Origin: Welwitschia mirabilis
Taxonomy: Eukaryota; Gnetophyta; Gnetopsida; Welwitschiales
NCBI GenBank assembly: GCA_051453625.1
Contig: JBOZIK010000001.1
Span: 254,534,333 to 254,598,332, forward strand
DNA: 64,000 bases
Direction of reading: 5' to 3'
The translations under genes were made by a program, and so were the position numbers. Every line of letters begins with the position of its first letter. Within the stretch, counting starts at the first letter, position 1. Positions 12,603 through 22,624 of the stretch are shown here, in pieces. The notes under the pieces were generated by a model, which was given only the letters and a program-made list of their open reading frames with translations, did not search any database and was not told the origin of the DNA.

Positions 12603-14042
12603 CATAGAATCGAGAACCTTGGGGGGAAGGGGGGTGAATAGGATTTTAAAATTTTAATTGAATAACTTCATAATATTAACTTTGCTTGAAATGAACACTA
12701 AAAACTTGTGTAAGAAAAACTGAAATTATTTTGAAAAACTAAATGATAGAAAGCACAGAAATACCAATGAGTAGCACACAAGATTTATAGTGATTTGGAA
12801 AACCTCCTACTCCACTCTCGACGATTAGCTTCTATCCAAGCTTAATCTGGATCTCTGTTAATCTTTTTCTAGGTATTTTAACTTTACTTATAACCTTTAC
12901 AAATAGACTTTTTTGAGGCTCAATTTTAGCCTTTTACAAGAAAGTGAAGCAATAATGATGGTATGCTAAAATGCACAGGTTTCACCTAATCTTTAGCTTA
13001 TGAATAGTATTAATACACTTCTTCAGAAGATGGTACCATAAAAAAGCATAGAGTGCAACAGACTCGATCAAGTGTGTAAAGATATCAATAGTTATTAGTT
13101 CATCTTTGGTCAAGTAGGAGATGCCAACAAGTACAATGAATAATTTCTAAAAGATTAAAAAGTGGAACAATGATTTTGACTCTTGGAAATATATCGTGTA
13201 AGACTTTTAGGGCTTTTGCAAGTAAAAAGATCTTTCAACAGACATAAAATGAATACATAATGGCTATAAAATTTTCTTTTCTATCATAACTAGTCAACAA
13301 CTTAAAAGTCCAGTTGACCCCATCAAGTATTGTCACTTAAATCGTTCACCCTTGTGTTCTTTCGGTCGACCCCTGTTTCTTATAGCTCCACATCTGGTTG
13401 ACTCCTCAGGGTCTGGTTAACAGCTCATCTAATTACCCGCATATTTATTTGGTCATCTCCTTGGTCAAGAAAAAATCTAACATAGTTTACTGTTCTAGGT
13501 CTGTTCGACACTATAAATGTCTAGTTGACCTCTTATTGATAAAAGAATAAATGCAATTCTAGGTCTGGTCAACCCCTTAGGAATCTGGTTGATGCCTTGA
13601 TGATTAATTGTGAAGTATTAAAGCATAGTACTCAAGTCTAGTTAATTCTTTAGGTATCTAGTCGACCCCTTAATGATTGACTAAGAAGTATTAGATGCAC
13701 AGTGCTTAAGTTTAGTTGACCCCTCAGGTATTCAGTCGACGCCTTAATGATCGATTGAGAAGTACTAGTGCTCAAGTGCATAGGTTTAGACAACCCCTCA
13801 TGTATCTAGTCAACTCCTTTAAATTTACCTCATTTTTGTGTTTACTTTAAGTGCAGTCAATCCCTTAGAAATTCAGTAAACCCCTTAAGAGGATATAAAA
13901 GATTGATAGGTTTAATATCAAAATGTGATAACTTGGTTTAACTTCTAGCCTACAATGATCAATATTTTTTGCACAAGATACAACATGTTTTGATAAATAA
14001 AAAACATTAGTTTGACATTAATTAGAAAATTATAACTTAATA
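12603..14042 (-). repeat. S2 LTR A (3' LTR)
   Basis: About 1,440 bp. On the + strand its end reads CATAGAATCGAGAACC, aligning to TGTAGGAACAAGAATCC of LTR B, so the TG/CA end is mutated. It carries an array of GTCGAC-type motifs (about 13,310-13,880). Its other end, AACTTAATA, abuts a polypurine tract on the - strand at 14,043. Confidence 0.85.
13300..13880 (-). repeat. Array of GTCGAC-centred palindromic motifs in LTR A
   Basis: Motifs of the form AGTCGACCCCTCAGG recur every few tens of bases, alternating with TGATTGACTAAGAAGTATTAGATGC-like segments. Many copies have become GTTGAC, GTCAAC or GTTAAC, the products of CpG decay of GTCGAC. The same arrays occur in LTRs B (about 21,985-22,470) and C (about 27,580-28,150) and in reverse orientation in S1. 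They lie in the U3 part and may be regulatory, as repeated palindromes have been described for sirevirus LTRs. Confidence 0.65.
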
Positions 14043-14056
14043 ATCTCCTCCTTTAA
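14043..14056 (-). promoter_or_regulatory. Polypurine tract of S2
   Basis: The - strand reads GTTAAAGGAGGAGAT directly before LTR A, preceded by TTTACCATCAATG, the usual sirevirus context. A second PPT-like motif (GTGAGGGGAAGTTTT on the - strand) is at 14,105-14,119. These tracts prime plus-strand DNA synthesis. Confidence 0.8.
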
Positions 14057-14515
14057 CATTGATGGTAAACTTTTTCTTAGTTGAAAATATTAAATTTGGA
14101 GAAAACTTCCCCTCACTAAATGCCTATTAAATTTTACAAAAGATATTGAACATTTTATATCAAATAAGACACTTTGAAAAGTTTCTAACTTATGCTATAG
14201 TTGAAACAATTTGTAATACACTTTATAAAACATGAAAATGTCAAAATATAATAATCATAAGATATACCAAAAATTATAGTTCATAATAAAAATTGATGTG
14301 CACTAAAAAACATGAGATAGAAACTATAGATTATGAAAACTAAGTGCATTTCTATTACTAAAAGATAAATATTACAATGAAAAGTGCTCATCAAGAGTAG
14401 ATACAACTAAAAGTAGTAGAAACAACTAACTAATTCTTTTCCTTTTGACATCAATAACAAAGGAGAGAAGAAACGTAAGTAAGAAAATTTTATAAACATA
14501 AGCATAGAAAGAGGA

Positions 14516-15520
14516 TCAATTAGATTTCTTGGCTTCCTTCTCTTCTGGTTCTTCTTTAGAATCTTCTTCTTCTTTTTCTTCTTCTTCTTCGATAGCCTTC
14601 TACCTAAGCTTCCGACTTCCTCTGAAGTATTTGCAATCTCATACTCAATTATTATTAGAGCTTCTCTCATATATGTGGTATGAGAGTTAATTCATCTCAA
14701 GTATGAAATAGTCTCCTCTAGTGATGCTTACTTAAGAGAAGGAGATTTAGAGGATTTCTTGTAACCTACAAAGATATGCATGTGAGATAATGTTACATGC
14801 CCAATAGATGATATGGGATTAAGGGTTTCAAGCTTCGGGTGAAACTGAACTCTATAATGATGAAAACGATTTGCAATCAGCACTGAGTAGGGTAGAGCCC
14901 TACTCTTATGATACTCCAAGTGGAAGACCACATTCTTTAGTATTATGGTAAGGGCATCATTAGAGTGTCTAGTTTCTACCTAGTACGTCAAATAGGCTCT
15001 ATAGTTAAGAATCTCATAATGATAACCTGCCAAAGGCAATAAATTATAAATAAAGATTAAATGTAAAAACCTGTACTTTGCGGTAAGTAAAGAAGTAGAA
15101 AGGTTGTGTTTCCACTTGTGAAACTTATCAAAAAGTTTTCTTATAACATTTTGTTTATTTTTCATGGAGTCATGAAGAGAACAAAACTCCTCAAATTCTT
15201 ATCTTAAAAGATTAGCAATGGCAATAATGTAGTTTGTGGTAATATTCATCTCAAAAGATGAATAACATTATGGGAAAAAAAGGATAAGCAAGACCTGAAA
15301 CGTCAAGAAAATAAGAAAGATTCAAATATTGTCAAAGTTGAATCACATCTCTGAGCTCTCTTAGCTCTAAAATGGCAACAACACTTTCCTAGCACACTGG
15401 GTTCTTCTCAAAATTCTCATTGAACTTGTCCAAAGCTTTTTTAGACATGCCCTAGTAGAAATAATAAGGATCTCTACTAGCAACTTCCTTTTAACTTTTC
15501 CTAGAGGGTTCCTAAGCCAT
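14516..15520 (-). pseudogene. Extra ORF downstream of pol in S2 (plant transposon-type protein)
   Basis: ATG at 15,520 (- strand) opens about 335 codons with several stops, ending TGA at 14,516. Readable parts include MSKKALDKFNENFEKNP near the N terminus, a segment MKNKQNVIRKLFDKF..LPLAGYHYEI (14,980-15,165), a core ALPYSVLIANRFHHY..VQFHP followed by IGHVTLSHMHIF (about 14,780-14,910), and a Glu/Lys-rich tail at 14,516-14,595. The LPYxxLIxxxFxxFxV and IxxxTLxxM pattern resembles the putative plant transposon protein family found downstream of pol in sireviruses, whose role is unknown. No transmembrane segment is evident, so I would not call it an envelope. Confidence 0.6.
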
Positions 15521-15738
15521 TATAACCACATGGTAGGAGCTCGAAGACAAGAAAAATCTAAAAGAAACACTAGATCTGAAGGAGACAGGTAGCTAGAAGA
15601 CAATGAAAAGGATTTGAGCTCCACTTGCTTTTAGAAAGAAGGTCGATGAGGTTGGTTTTGATAAAGAAATCAAGTCCACTGAGAGTACTATTGCACTGTA
15701 ACCCTACAAGTCTAGTCGACCAATTTAAGGTTCAGTCA

Positions 15739-15824
15739 ACTCATCGAGATGTGGGTCACAGTACATTTAGGGTCCAAATGATTGAGTTTTCAGGCTAGTC
15801 AACTGACCACCTCTGGTCAATTAA
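15739..15824 (+). repeat. 86-bp direct repeat, copy 1 (left of gap)
   Basis: Starts ACTCATCGAGATGTGGGTC and ends GGTCAATTAA at the gap edge. The same 86 bp, with only two differences, starts at 15,925 right after the gap. It lies in the spacer between RNase H and the extra ORF of S2. Either a tandem repeat or an unresolved contig overlap. Confidence 0.9.
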
Positions 15825-15924
15825 NNNNNNNNNNNNNNNNNNNNNNNNNNNNNNNNNNNNNNNNNNNNNNNNNNNNNNNNNNNNNNNNNNNNNNNNNNNN
15901 NNNNNNNNNNNNNNNNNNNNNNNN
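15825..15924. other. Assembly gap, 100 N
   Basis: A placeholder-sized gap bounded exactly by the two copies of an 86-bp direct repeat, so its length is unlikely to be a measurement. Confidence 0.95.
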
Positions 15925-16010
15925 ACTCATCGAGATGTGGGTCACAGTACATTTAGGGTCCAGATGATTGAGTTTTCAGGCTAGTGAACTGACCACCTCT
16001 GGTCAATTAA
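15925..16010 (+). repeat. 86-bp direct repeat, copy 2 (right of gap)
   Basis: Differs from copy 1 only at CCAGATG versus CCAAATG and CTAGTGAAC versus CTAGTCAAC. Confidence 0.9.
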
Positions 16011-16038
16011 AACATAGATCTAGTCGATCGCTCTACAA

Positions 16039-16459
16039 TTAGCTAGAGAATAGAGAGATAACCCCTAGTTCATTATAAAGATGAAGAAAATTATCAAAAT
16101 TTAGGGGTTTGGTAAAAATATCAATAAGTTGAGTATTTGTACTTATAAAATTCNNNNNNNNNNNNNNNNNNNNNNNNNNNNNNNNNNNNNNATGGTGTTT
16201 TAGTTTAATGTGTTTAGTTCTAAAATGCTGAACAAGATTTTTAAGAATATTTATTACACTAGTGTTATCACAGAAAATAGAAACCTGTTCAAAAACTATA
16301 CCAAAGTCCTTTAGCATTTCCTTCATCCAAAGTAGATAAGCACAACAAATCCCTGCTGCAATATACCCAGCTTCTGTTGTTAAAAGGAAGATTGAGTTTT
16401 TTTTTTTACTAGTCTATTCCACTAAGCAAAATCCTAATAGAAAACAATTACTACTTGTG
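16039..16459 (-). pseudogene. S2 RNase H domain (copia)
   Basis: From the gap edge, the - strand shows the end of a copia RNase H: TTEAGYIAAGICCAYLLWMKEML, then CDNTSVINI, then HFRTKHIKLKHH, and after a 38-N gap NFISTNTQLIDIFTKPL, ending with a stop at 16,039. RNase H removes the RNA strand during reverse transcription. The Asp of CDNTS is intact; Glu of the usual TEAEY is Gly here (AGY). The 38-N gap equals 13 codons, the expected spacing between the RHH and EFV-type motifs, so that gap size looks right. Confidence 0.9.
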
Positions 16460-17102
16460 NNNNNNNNNNNNNNNNNNNNNNNNNNNNNNNNNNNNNNNNN
16501 NNNNNNNNNNNNNNNNNNNNNNNNNNNNNNNNNNNNNNNNNNNNNNNNNNNNNNNNNNNNNNNNNNNNNNNNNNNNNNNNNNNNNNNNNNNNNNNNNNNN
16601 NNNNNNNNNNNNNNNNNNNNNNNNNNNNNNNNNNNNNNNNNNNNNNNNNNNNNNNNNNNNNNNNNNNNNNNNNNNNNNNNNNNNNNNNNNNNNNNNNNNN
16701 NNNNNNNNNNNNNNNNNNNNNNNNNNNNNNNNNNNNNNNNNNNNNNNNNNNNNNNNNNNNNNNNNNNNNNNNNNNNNNNNNNNNNNNNNNNNNNNNNNNN
16801 NNNNNNNNNNNNNNNNNNNNNNNNNNNNNNNNNNNNNNNNNNNNNNNNNNNNNNNNNNNNNNNNNNNNNNNNNNNNNNNNNNNNNNNNNNNNNNNNNNNN
16901 NNNNNNNNNNNNNNNNNNNNNNNNNNNNNNNNNNNNNNNNNNNNNNNNNNNNNNNNNNNNNNNNNNNNNNNNNNNNNNNNNNNNNNNNNNNNNNNNNNNN
17001 NNNNNNNNNNNNNNNNNNNNNNNNNNNNNNNNNNNNNNNNNNNNNNNNNNNNNNNNNNNNNNNNNNNNNNNNNNNNNNNNNNNNNNNNNNNNNNNNNNNN
17101 NN
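16460..17102. other. Assembly gap, 643 N, inside S2 RT-RNase H
   Basis: Begins beside a (CA)22 tract. The missing protein between RPDIMLSI and the RNase H block should need only about 210 bases, so the gap is too long unless it holds a long microsatellite or an insertion. Confidence 0.9.

Positions 17103-17146
<44 letters not shown>
17103..17146 (+). repeat. (CA)22 microsatellite in the S2 RT
   Basis: Forty-four bases of perfect CA at the gap edge, possibly continuing into it. On the coding (-) strand it is (GT)n, placed three codons after RPDIMLSI, where copia proteins usually carry a Val-Cys-x-Cys run. Confidence 0.95.
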
Positions 17147-17150
<4 letters not shown>

Positions 17151-18010
17151 TCCCCACTAATACTAAGCATAATATCAGGTCTATTTACAGTTAGATATAA
17201 TAAGCTCCCCATCATACTCCTATAAAGCTTCTGATCTACTAATTTTTCATCTTCATCTATACTGACTTTATAAGAAGTTGACATAGTTATGTTAGATATT
17301 TTAGCATTCTTCAATCTAAAACATTTGATTAAATGCTTTGCATATTTAGATTACAAGATAAAAATTCCATTCTTTGTTTACTTAATCTGTAATCCAAGAA
17401 ACATTTTCACTTCACTAAGCATGCTCATCTCGAAATGTGTTGTCATGATATTTGCAAATTATTTTGATAAAACTTCACTAGAGGCACCAAATATGATATC
17501 ATCCATATAAATTTATATAATGATAAAATCTTTAAGTTCTTAATAAATAAGTTTTATCTACTATTCCATGGACATAATAATATTCATTTAGAAATGTGAC
17601 TAACTTTTCATACCAAGCTCATGGAGGTTGCTTTAACCCATACAGATCCTTCTAAAGTTAATACGCATGATCAAATTTATGATAATCTATAAACCCTTGC
17701 GGTTATTCTACATACACTTATTTATTTAGGTTTCTATTAAAAAAAGCACTCTTTACATCCATTTAACACAATTTGATATTCTTAAATGCTACAAAAGATA
17801 AAAAATTCTAATGCTATCAATCCTCACAACTGGAGCAAACTTTTACCTTCATTAATGCCTTTGATTTGGTTATAGCCTTATGCTGCTAATCTTGCTTTAT
17901 TTTTGATGGCATTGTTTTCCTCATCACATTTCTTCTTAAAGATCCACTTAGTTCCAATAATATTTTTGTCCTCTGGCTTTTTGACAAGCTTTCATACATT
18001 ATTTCTTTTA
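17147..18010 (-). pseudogene. S2 reverse transcriptase (copia)
   Basis: Reading leftward on the - strand, with stops: an SKALMK block (about 17,870), MDVKSAFFNRNLNK (about 17,760), a VYVE..PQGF block, DLYGLKQPP.AWYEKLVTFL (about 17,600-17,650), IYMDDIIFGASSE with the catalytic YMDD intact at 17,498-17,509, and MMGSLLYLTVNRPDIMLSI (17,160-17,220). RT makes element DNA from RNA in virus-like particles. Stops where Gln is expected (VYVE-stop-PQGF) fit CAG-to-TAG decay. The C-terminal end is lost in the gap. Confidence 0.92.
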
Positions 18011-18255
18011 AATTATTGTAACTCATCTTGCATGGACATCATACATTCTCCATGATATCTTGCTTCTTCAAATTTCTTAGGTTGAATTTATGAAACATAA
18101 CAAATTTGGGCACAGAAATTATTCTTAGAGTTCCTTGTCTTTATCTTTGAGCTAATTTTTCTAATAATAGACCCTAAAGAGTGATCTTTTAGCTCTTTAA
18201 GCTTTTTAGTAGAGACTTCTTTGGTTAAAACTTCTTCTTCCTTTTTGGTAAACAT

Positions 18256-18555
18256 TTATTTTGTTGTGGAGGTGCTTGAAAATATGTTATCTTCATCACT
18301 GAAAGGAATAGATTTTATGCTAACATAATCTATTTGCACATTTATTAATTCTTTCAAAGTTAAGCTCATCTTGTTGAAAACATAATAAGCTCTACTTCTT
18401 ATTAAATATCCCAAAAATATAGCTTCATCAGCCTTAGATTCAAATTTTCTTAGTTTTTCTCTATCCTTTAATACATGAAATTTACTCTTAAAGACTTTAA
18501 AATAAGAAACATTTGGTTGTCTTCCTTTCCATAACTTATAAGAAGTTTTATCCAT
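18256..18555 (-). pseudogene. S2 integrase C-terminal part
   Basis: An uninterrupted 99-codon frame beginning MDKTSYKLWKGRQPNVSYF and including FESKADEAIFLGYLIRSRAYYVFN, the conserved post-catalytic segment of copia integrases. It continues the core at 18,556-18,972 in the same orientation. It is not a separate gene; the apparent start Met is internal. Confidence 0.93.
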
Positions 18556-18972
18556 ACTAGGTCTTATCCATACTAAGTCTAAGGTAAACTCTATTTATGA
18601 TATAACATGCAATGCTAACAACTTCTACCAAAAAGATTTTGGAACCTCCTTGTCATTCAACATAGTTATTGCCATTTCTTGGAGGAATTTATTCTTTATC
18701 TCCGCAATACCATTTTGTTGAGGTATTTTAGAGGCTGAAAATTGATGATCAATACTATTGTCAATGCAATACTTCTTAAATAAATGATTTTCTAACTCAC
18801 CACCATGATCACTTTCTATTTTTTTTACAGCATAGACTTTCTCATTTTAAATTTTGTTGTATATTTTAACCCAATGTTTATATGTTTCAAATTTCTTTGA
18901 AAGAAATACAACTCATGTGTATCTTGAGAAATCATCAATCATAATTAAAAAATAGCATTTACCACTATAAGT
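18556..18972 (-). pseudogene. S2 integrase catalytic core
   Basis: The - strand gives IMIDDFSRYT (Asp of DDF at 18,931-18,939), ESDHGGELENHLF (Asp at 18,808-18,810) and PQQNGIAEIKNK (Glu at 18,699-18,701). The last two are 36 codons apart, the DX35E arrangement of retroelement integrases, with all three catalytic acids intact. The enzyme inserts the DNA copy into the host genome. A few stops and frame changes occur between the blocks. Confidence 0.92.
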
Positions 18973-19257
18973 TTAAGTTGGTCCTACCAAGTCCATATGA
19001 ATAAGTTCTAAAGACATGGTTGTGGAAACTTGGTTTTCACTCTTGTGTGATGTTCTTACTTGTTTTCCTTTTTGGCACACATTACAAAGATCATGTTTTT
19101 CAACATTTATTTTTGTAATACCTTTGACAACTTCTTTTCTAATAATCATTTTTAAATGATAGTACTTCACATAACCTAAACGTTTATGCCAAAAGCCCTT
19201 CTTGATTAACAATGAAAAAATAACAAGTAGAAAATGATTGAGAAATGCTATAGACAT
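18973..19257 (-). pseudogene. S2 pre-integrase zinc-binding domain
   Basis: Contains FWHKRLGYVKYYHLKM, then CNVCQKGKQVRTSH and ending LELIHMDLVGPT, the standard entry into copia integrase. The HHCC zinc motif keeps both cysteines, but the second His of WHxRLGH is Tyr, a change that needs only C-to-T. The Met at 19,257 is fortuitous; the natural frame continues upstream into protease. Confidence 0.92.
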
Positions 19258-19329
19258 TATCTATTCTATTTGCTTTGAGAATAATATCATTTATTTTGTT
19301 ATACCTAGCTTCACATTTAGTACTATCAA

Positions 19330-19590
19330 AAACATCCTTATGACCTTTGTCATAAATTTAACTAATACTAAGCAAATTATGATTTAAATCATTGACATAC
19401 AAAACCTCATTTATTTTAGGTAAGTTAGCTCCACCGATTCTTTCAGTTCCTTTGATTTTGGCTCTTCCATTATTATCAAAAGTAACTTCTCCTCCATCAA
19501 AGTCATTTAGCTATTTGAATCTAAACTTGTCTCCCGTCATATGTTAAGAACAACCACTATCCAAATACCAACTAGTGTCATTTGAAAACT
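19330..19590 (-). pseudogene. S2 aspartic protease
   Basis: The - strand reads DTSWYLDSGCS with the catalytic DSG at 19,553-19,561, then HMTGDKFRFK, GGEVTFDNNGRAKIKG and NEVLYVNDLNHNLLSIS. This is the retropepsin that cuts the Gag-Pol polyprotein. Order and spacing to the zinc knuckle upstream and pre-integrase downstream are normal. One stop falls in the SRHM-type motif. Confidence 0.9.
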
Positions 19591-19737
19591 TAAAAAATAT
19601 TTGAATCAATATACTTTTCAAATCATTAGCTTTTACCCACCTAGTCCTTTTAGACTGATGTGGTACATGTCCTCTTAGAACAAATTTAAATGGGAAATAC
19701 TAACTGAATTTGAAAATAACATTAATTTTCTAGCATT

Positions 19738-21245
19738 ACAAAGTAACTTTGGACTTGAATTACCACAAAAATAGCATATAACTTTAGAAATAAACTTATT
19801 TTGCCAAGTTACCTAATTTTATTAATGTTGTGATCTTTGGGGGTGAAATCAATACCTAACTTATCATAAGCTAGTTTTTAAATTTTAAGCATCTATTCCA
19901 ATTTAGTTGAACCACTAGAAAATTTATTGATAAAAAGTGACAAGTCCTTTATCTTAAGTGCAAGTTTGAAATTTTTAGATTTGGCTAGCTTGTATTTTGT
20001 TTCTAATTCCTTCTTTTCTTTAGTGAGTGTTTTCACAATCTTATTTAGATCATTTATCCATTCTAACAACTTTTCATACTCAATATACAGCTCCTGACAG
20101 TTGTCTTCAAGCTCATTCTAATATTCTTTAATGATGTCAAAATCATCAGGTTTAGATGTACTGGGCATATTCAGTAATGGAGGCATAATTACCATGAATG
20201 AAAGCCTTCAATCTCCATCTAAATATTGTCCTAAACTACTATCATCATCCTCATCTACATTATTCCATGTTGCAACAAATGAAGATGTTGTTAAATTTCT
20301 TTATTCTTTCTTATTGTTCAAACACTCATTTACATTGTATCAAAAGCCTTTGCATGCATAAAGCTAGATTTCTTTCCTTTATCTTAATATTTTTTGAACT
20401 TTGGTTGTCTTCTTCTTGTTCCTCTACTTGGCTCATATTCCTTCTTTCTTATGTACAAAAATTTATTAAATCTTCTTGCTAGTAGAATAACTTCATCATC
20501 ATCTAGATCTTCATCTGATTTTTTTGATTTGTACTCTTCTTGTATACATTTGAAAGTAATACTTTTCTTTCTATATTTAAAGAATTTTAATTCATAAGTT
20601 TGTAAATTACCTTGTAATTCTTATAGTACCATCATGTTGATATTTTTACTTTCTTTGATTATAGTGAACTTTGATTCAAATCTTTTTGGAAGGAATCTAA
20701 GCACTTTTCAAATCATCTTTACCTTATTCAATCTTTCACTTAGACTTGTAATAGAATTTATGATGTTGGTAAGTCTGGCAAATAATTCCCCATCCATATG
20801 AATGTCTTCAAATTTGGAAATGAGCATTTGAAGTTTAGCCTACTTGATAGTGGATGTCCCTTTATGTGTAGCTTCAAGAATATTCCATGCTTTCTTTGCA
20901 TGTTTATAGTTTACAATACGTTTGAACTCATCTATACAAACTACACAAAAAGTAGCATTAAAGAGCATGGACATCTATGATAGCTTTGAATCTATTAGTG
21001 GGAATTCATTAGTCTCAAGTTTTTGAGACTACAATGATATTACTATGGAAATCAACTTTAGATAAAGTATGCACAGTATATCCATTATAAATGACTTCTT
21101 CAATGTTTTCATCTCAGGATCTAAGGAAGATACTCATTCAGGATTTCTAATATGCATAGTTTGATCCTTTAAACATGGGTGGATGACTAGTGAAAAAAAT
21201 CCATTTAAAGGGTTACTTATTTTTGGGCTCTAGAGTCTAGACCTG
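19738..21245 (-). pseudogene. S2 Gag (copia, sirevirus type)
   Basis: Near the primer-binding site the - strand reads SHPPMFKGSNYAY (about 21,150-21,190), the N-terminal hallmark of plant copia Gag. Later blocks correspond to the FEDIHMD and LPKRFESKVTIIKESK segments (about 20,640-20,830), the VATWNNVDEDDDSSLGQ segment (about 20,240), a Lys/Glu-rich coiled coil (19,930-20,100) and a zinc knuckle at 19,738-19,776 (CYFC, later Cys kept). Gag forms the particle and binds RNA. Stops and frame changes are frequent in the N-terminal half. Short ORFs on the opposite strand here are shadows. Confidence 0.82.
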
Positions 21246-21272
21246 TTAGGATCTTAACATAGACTCAACAAA

Positions 21273-21284
21273 GCTCTGATATCA
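21273..21284 (-). promoter_or_regulatory. Primer-binding site of S2 (initiator Met tRNA)
   Basis: The - strand reads TGATATCAGAGC, one base off TGGTATCAGAGC, the initiator-methionine tRNA site of plant copia elements. It lies two bases inside LTR B. Confidence 0.9.
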
Positions 21285-21286
21285 GA

Positions 21287-22624
21287 TGTAGGAACAAGAA
21301 TCCTAGAGGAAGGAGTAAATAAGATTCTAAAATTTTAATTGAATAATTTCATACTATTAAATTTTCTTAAAATAAACACTAAAAACTTATGCAAGAAAAA
21401 TTAAAACTATTCTAAAAAATTAAATAATAGAAAGCACAGAAATACCAATGAGTAGTACATAAGATTTATAGTGGTTCATCAAACCCCATACTCCACTCTC
21501 GATAATCAACTTCTATTCAAGCTTAATCTAGATCTCTATTAATCTCTTTTCAGGTATTTTAGATTTACCTATAACCTTTACAAATGGACTTTTCTAAGGC
21601 TTAGTCTCAACCTTTTGCAAATAAGCAAAGTGGTGATAATGGTATGTCAAAATGCATAGGTTTCATCTGATCTTTAGCTTAAGAATAGTATTGCTACACT
21701 ACTTGAGAAGCTGGTATAATCCAAATGCATATAGTGCAACTGACCTGATCAAGTATGTAAAGATACCAATAGTTCTTGATTTGTCTTTGATTAGTTATGA
21801 GATGCTAATGATTATAACAAAATAATTTCTAAAAGATTCAAAAGTGATATAGTGATTTTTATTCTAGACAAATATATAGTAAAAGACTTTTAAGATTTTT
21901 ACAAGTAAAATAATCTTCCAATAGACATAAAATGGGTCCATAATGGCTAGAAAAATCTTGTTTCTATTATGACCAATCAATCTCTCAAAAGTCCAATCAA
22001 CCCCATTTGGTGCTGTTATTAAATTCGGTCACCTTCATGTTCTTCTAATCCATCCTTATTTCTTATAACTCCATGTTTGATTAATCCCTTAGGGTTTGGT
22101 AACTACTTATATGTTCATCTGCATATTTATCTAGTCACTTCCTTAGTCAAGAAAAAATGCAATACGATTTTTTGCTCTAGATCTTGTTAACCACATAAAT
22201 GTCTAATTGATCTCTTACTAATAAAGAATGAATGTCACTCTAGATCTAGTCAACTCCTCAAGAATCTGATCAGCCCCTTAATGATTAGTTATAAATTATT
22301 GATGCTTAGGTCTGGTTAATCCATCAGAAATCTAGTCGACCCCTCGATGATTAGCTGTGAAGTATTAGATGCATAGGTCCAATCGACCCCTCATATGTCT
22401 AGTCAATTCCTCTAAAATTAGTTCATTTTTCAGATGCAGTCAACCCCTTAGAAGTCTGGCTAACCTCTCAAAAGGGTATAAAAACTAATAACTTTACAAT
22501 CAAAATGTAATAAATTATTTCAACTTTTGACCTATAATGATTAAATTTTTTGCACAAGATAAAACATGTTTTGGTAAATAGAAAACATTAGTTTGACATC
22601 AAATTGGCAAATAATAACTGAATA
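21287..22624 (-). repeat. S2 LTR B (5' LTR beside gag)
   Basis: About 1,338 bp. Its + strand start, TGTAGGAACAAGAATCC, keeps the terminal TG. Collinear with LTR A, but lacks about 13 bases (GTGTTTACTTTAA-type) before TGCAGTCAACC and one motif unit present in A and C. It is followed at 22,625 by ATATC, not GAGAC, so it is not the outer end of the insertion. Confidence 0.85.

Noticed and set aside
14545-14595. CTTCTT-rich tract as a separate microsatellite locus
   Set aside because: It encodes the Glu/Lys-rich tail of the extra ORF on the - strand, so it is explained by coding.
16414-17314. Long ORFs of 230-290 codons across 16.4-17.3 kb on both strands
   Set aside because: They consist almost wholly of Ns plus the CA/GT microsatellite; only the ends carry real RT sequence, which is annotated as part of S2.
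20131-20980. Several + strand ORFs (20,131; 20,198; 20,394; 20,798)
   Set aside because: They are antisense shadows of the S2 gag, which reads on the - strand.
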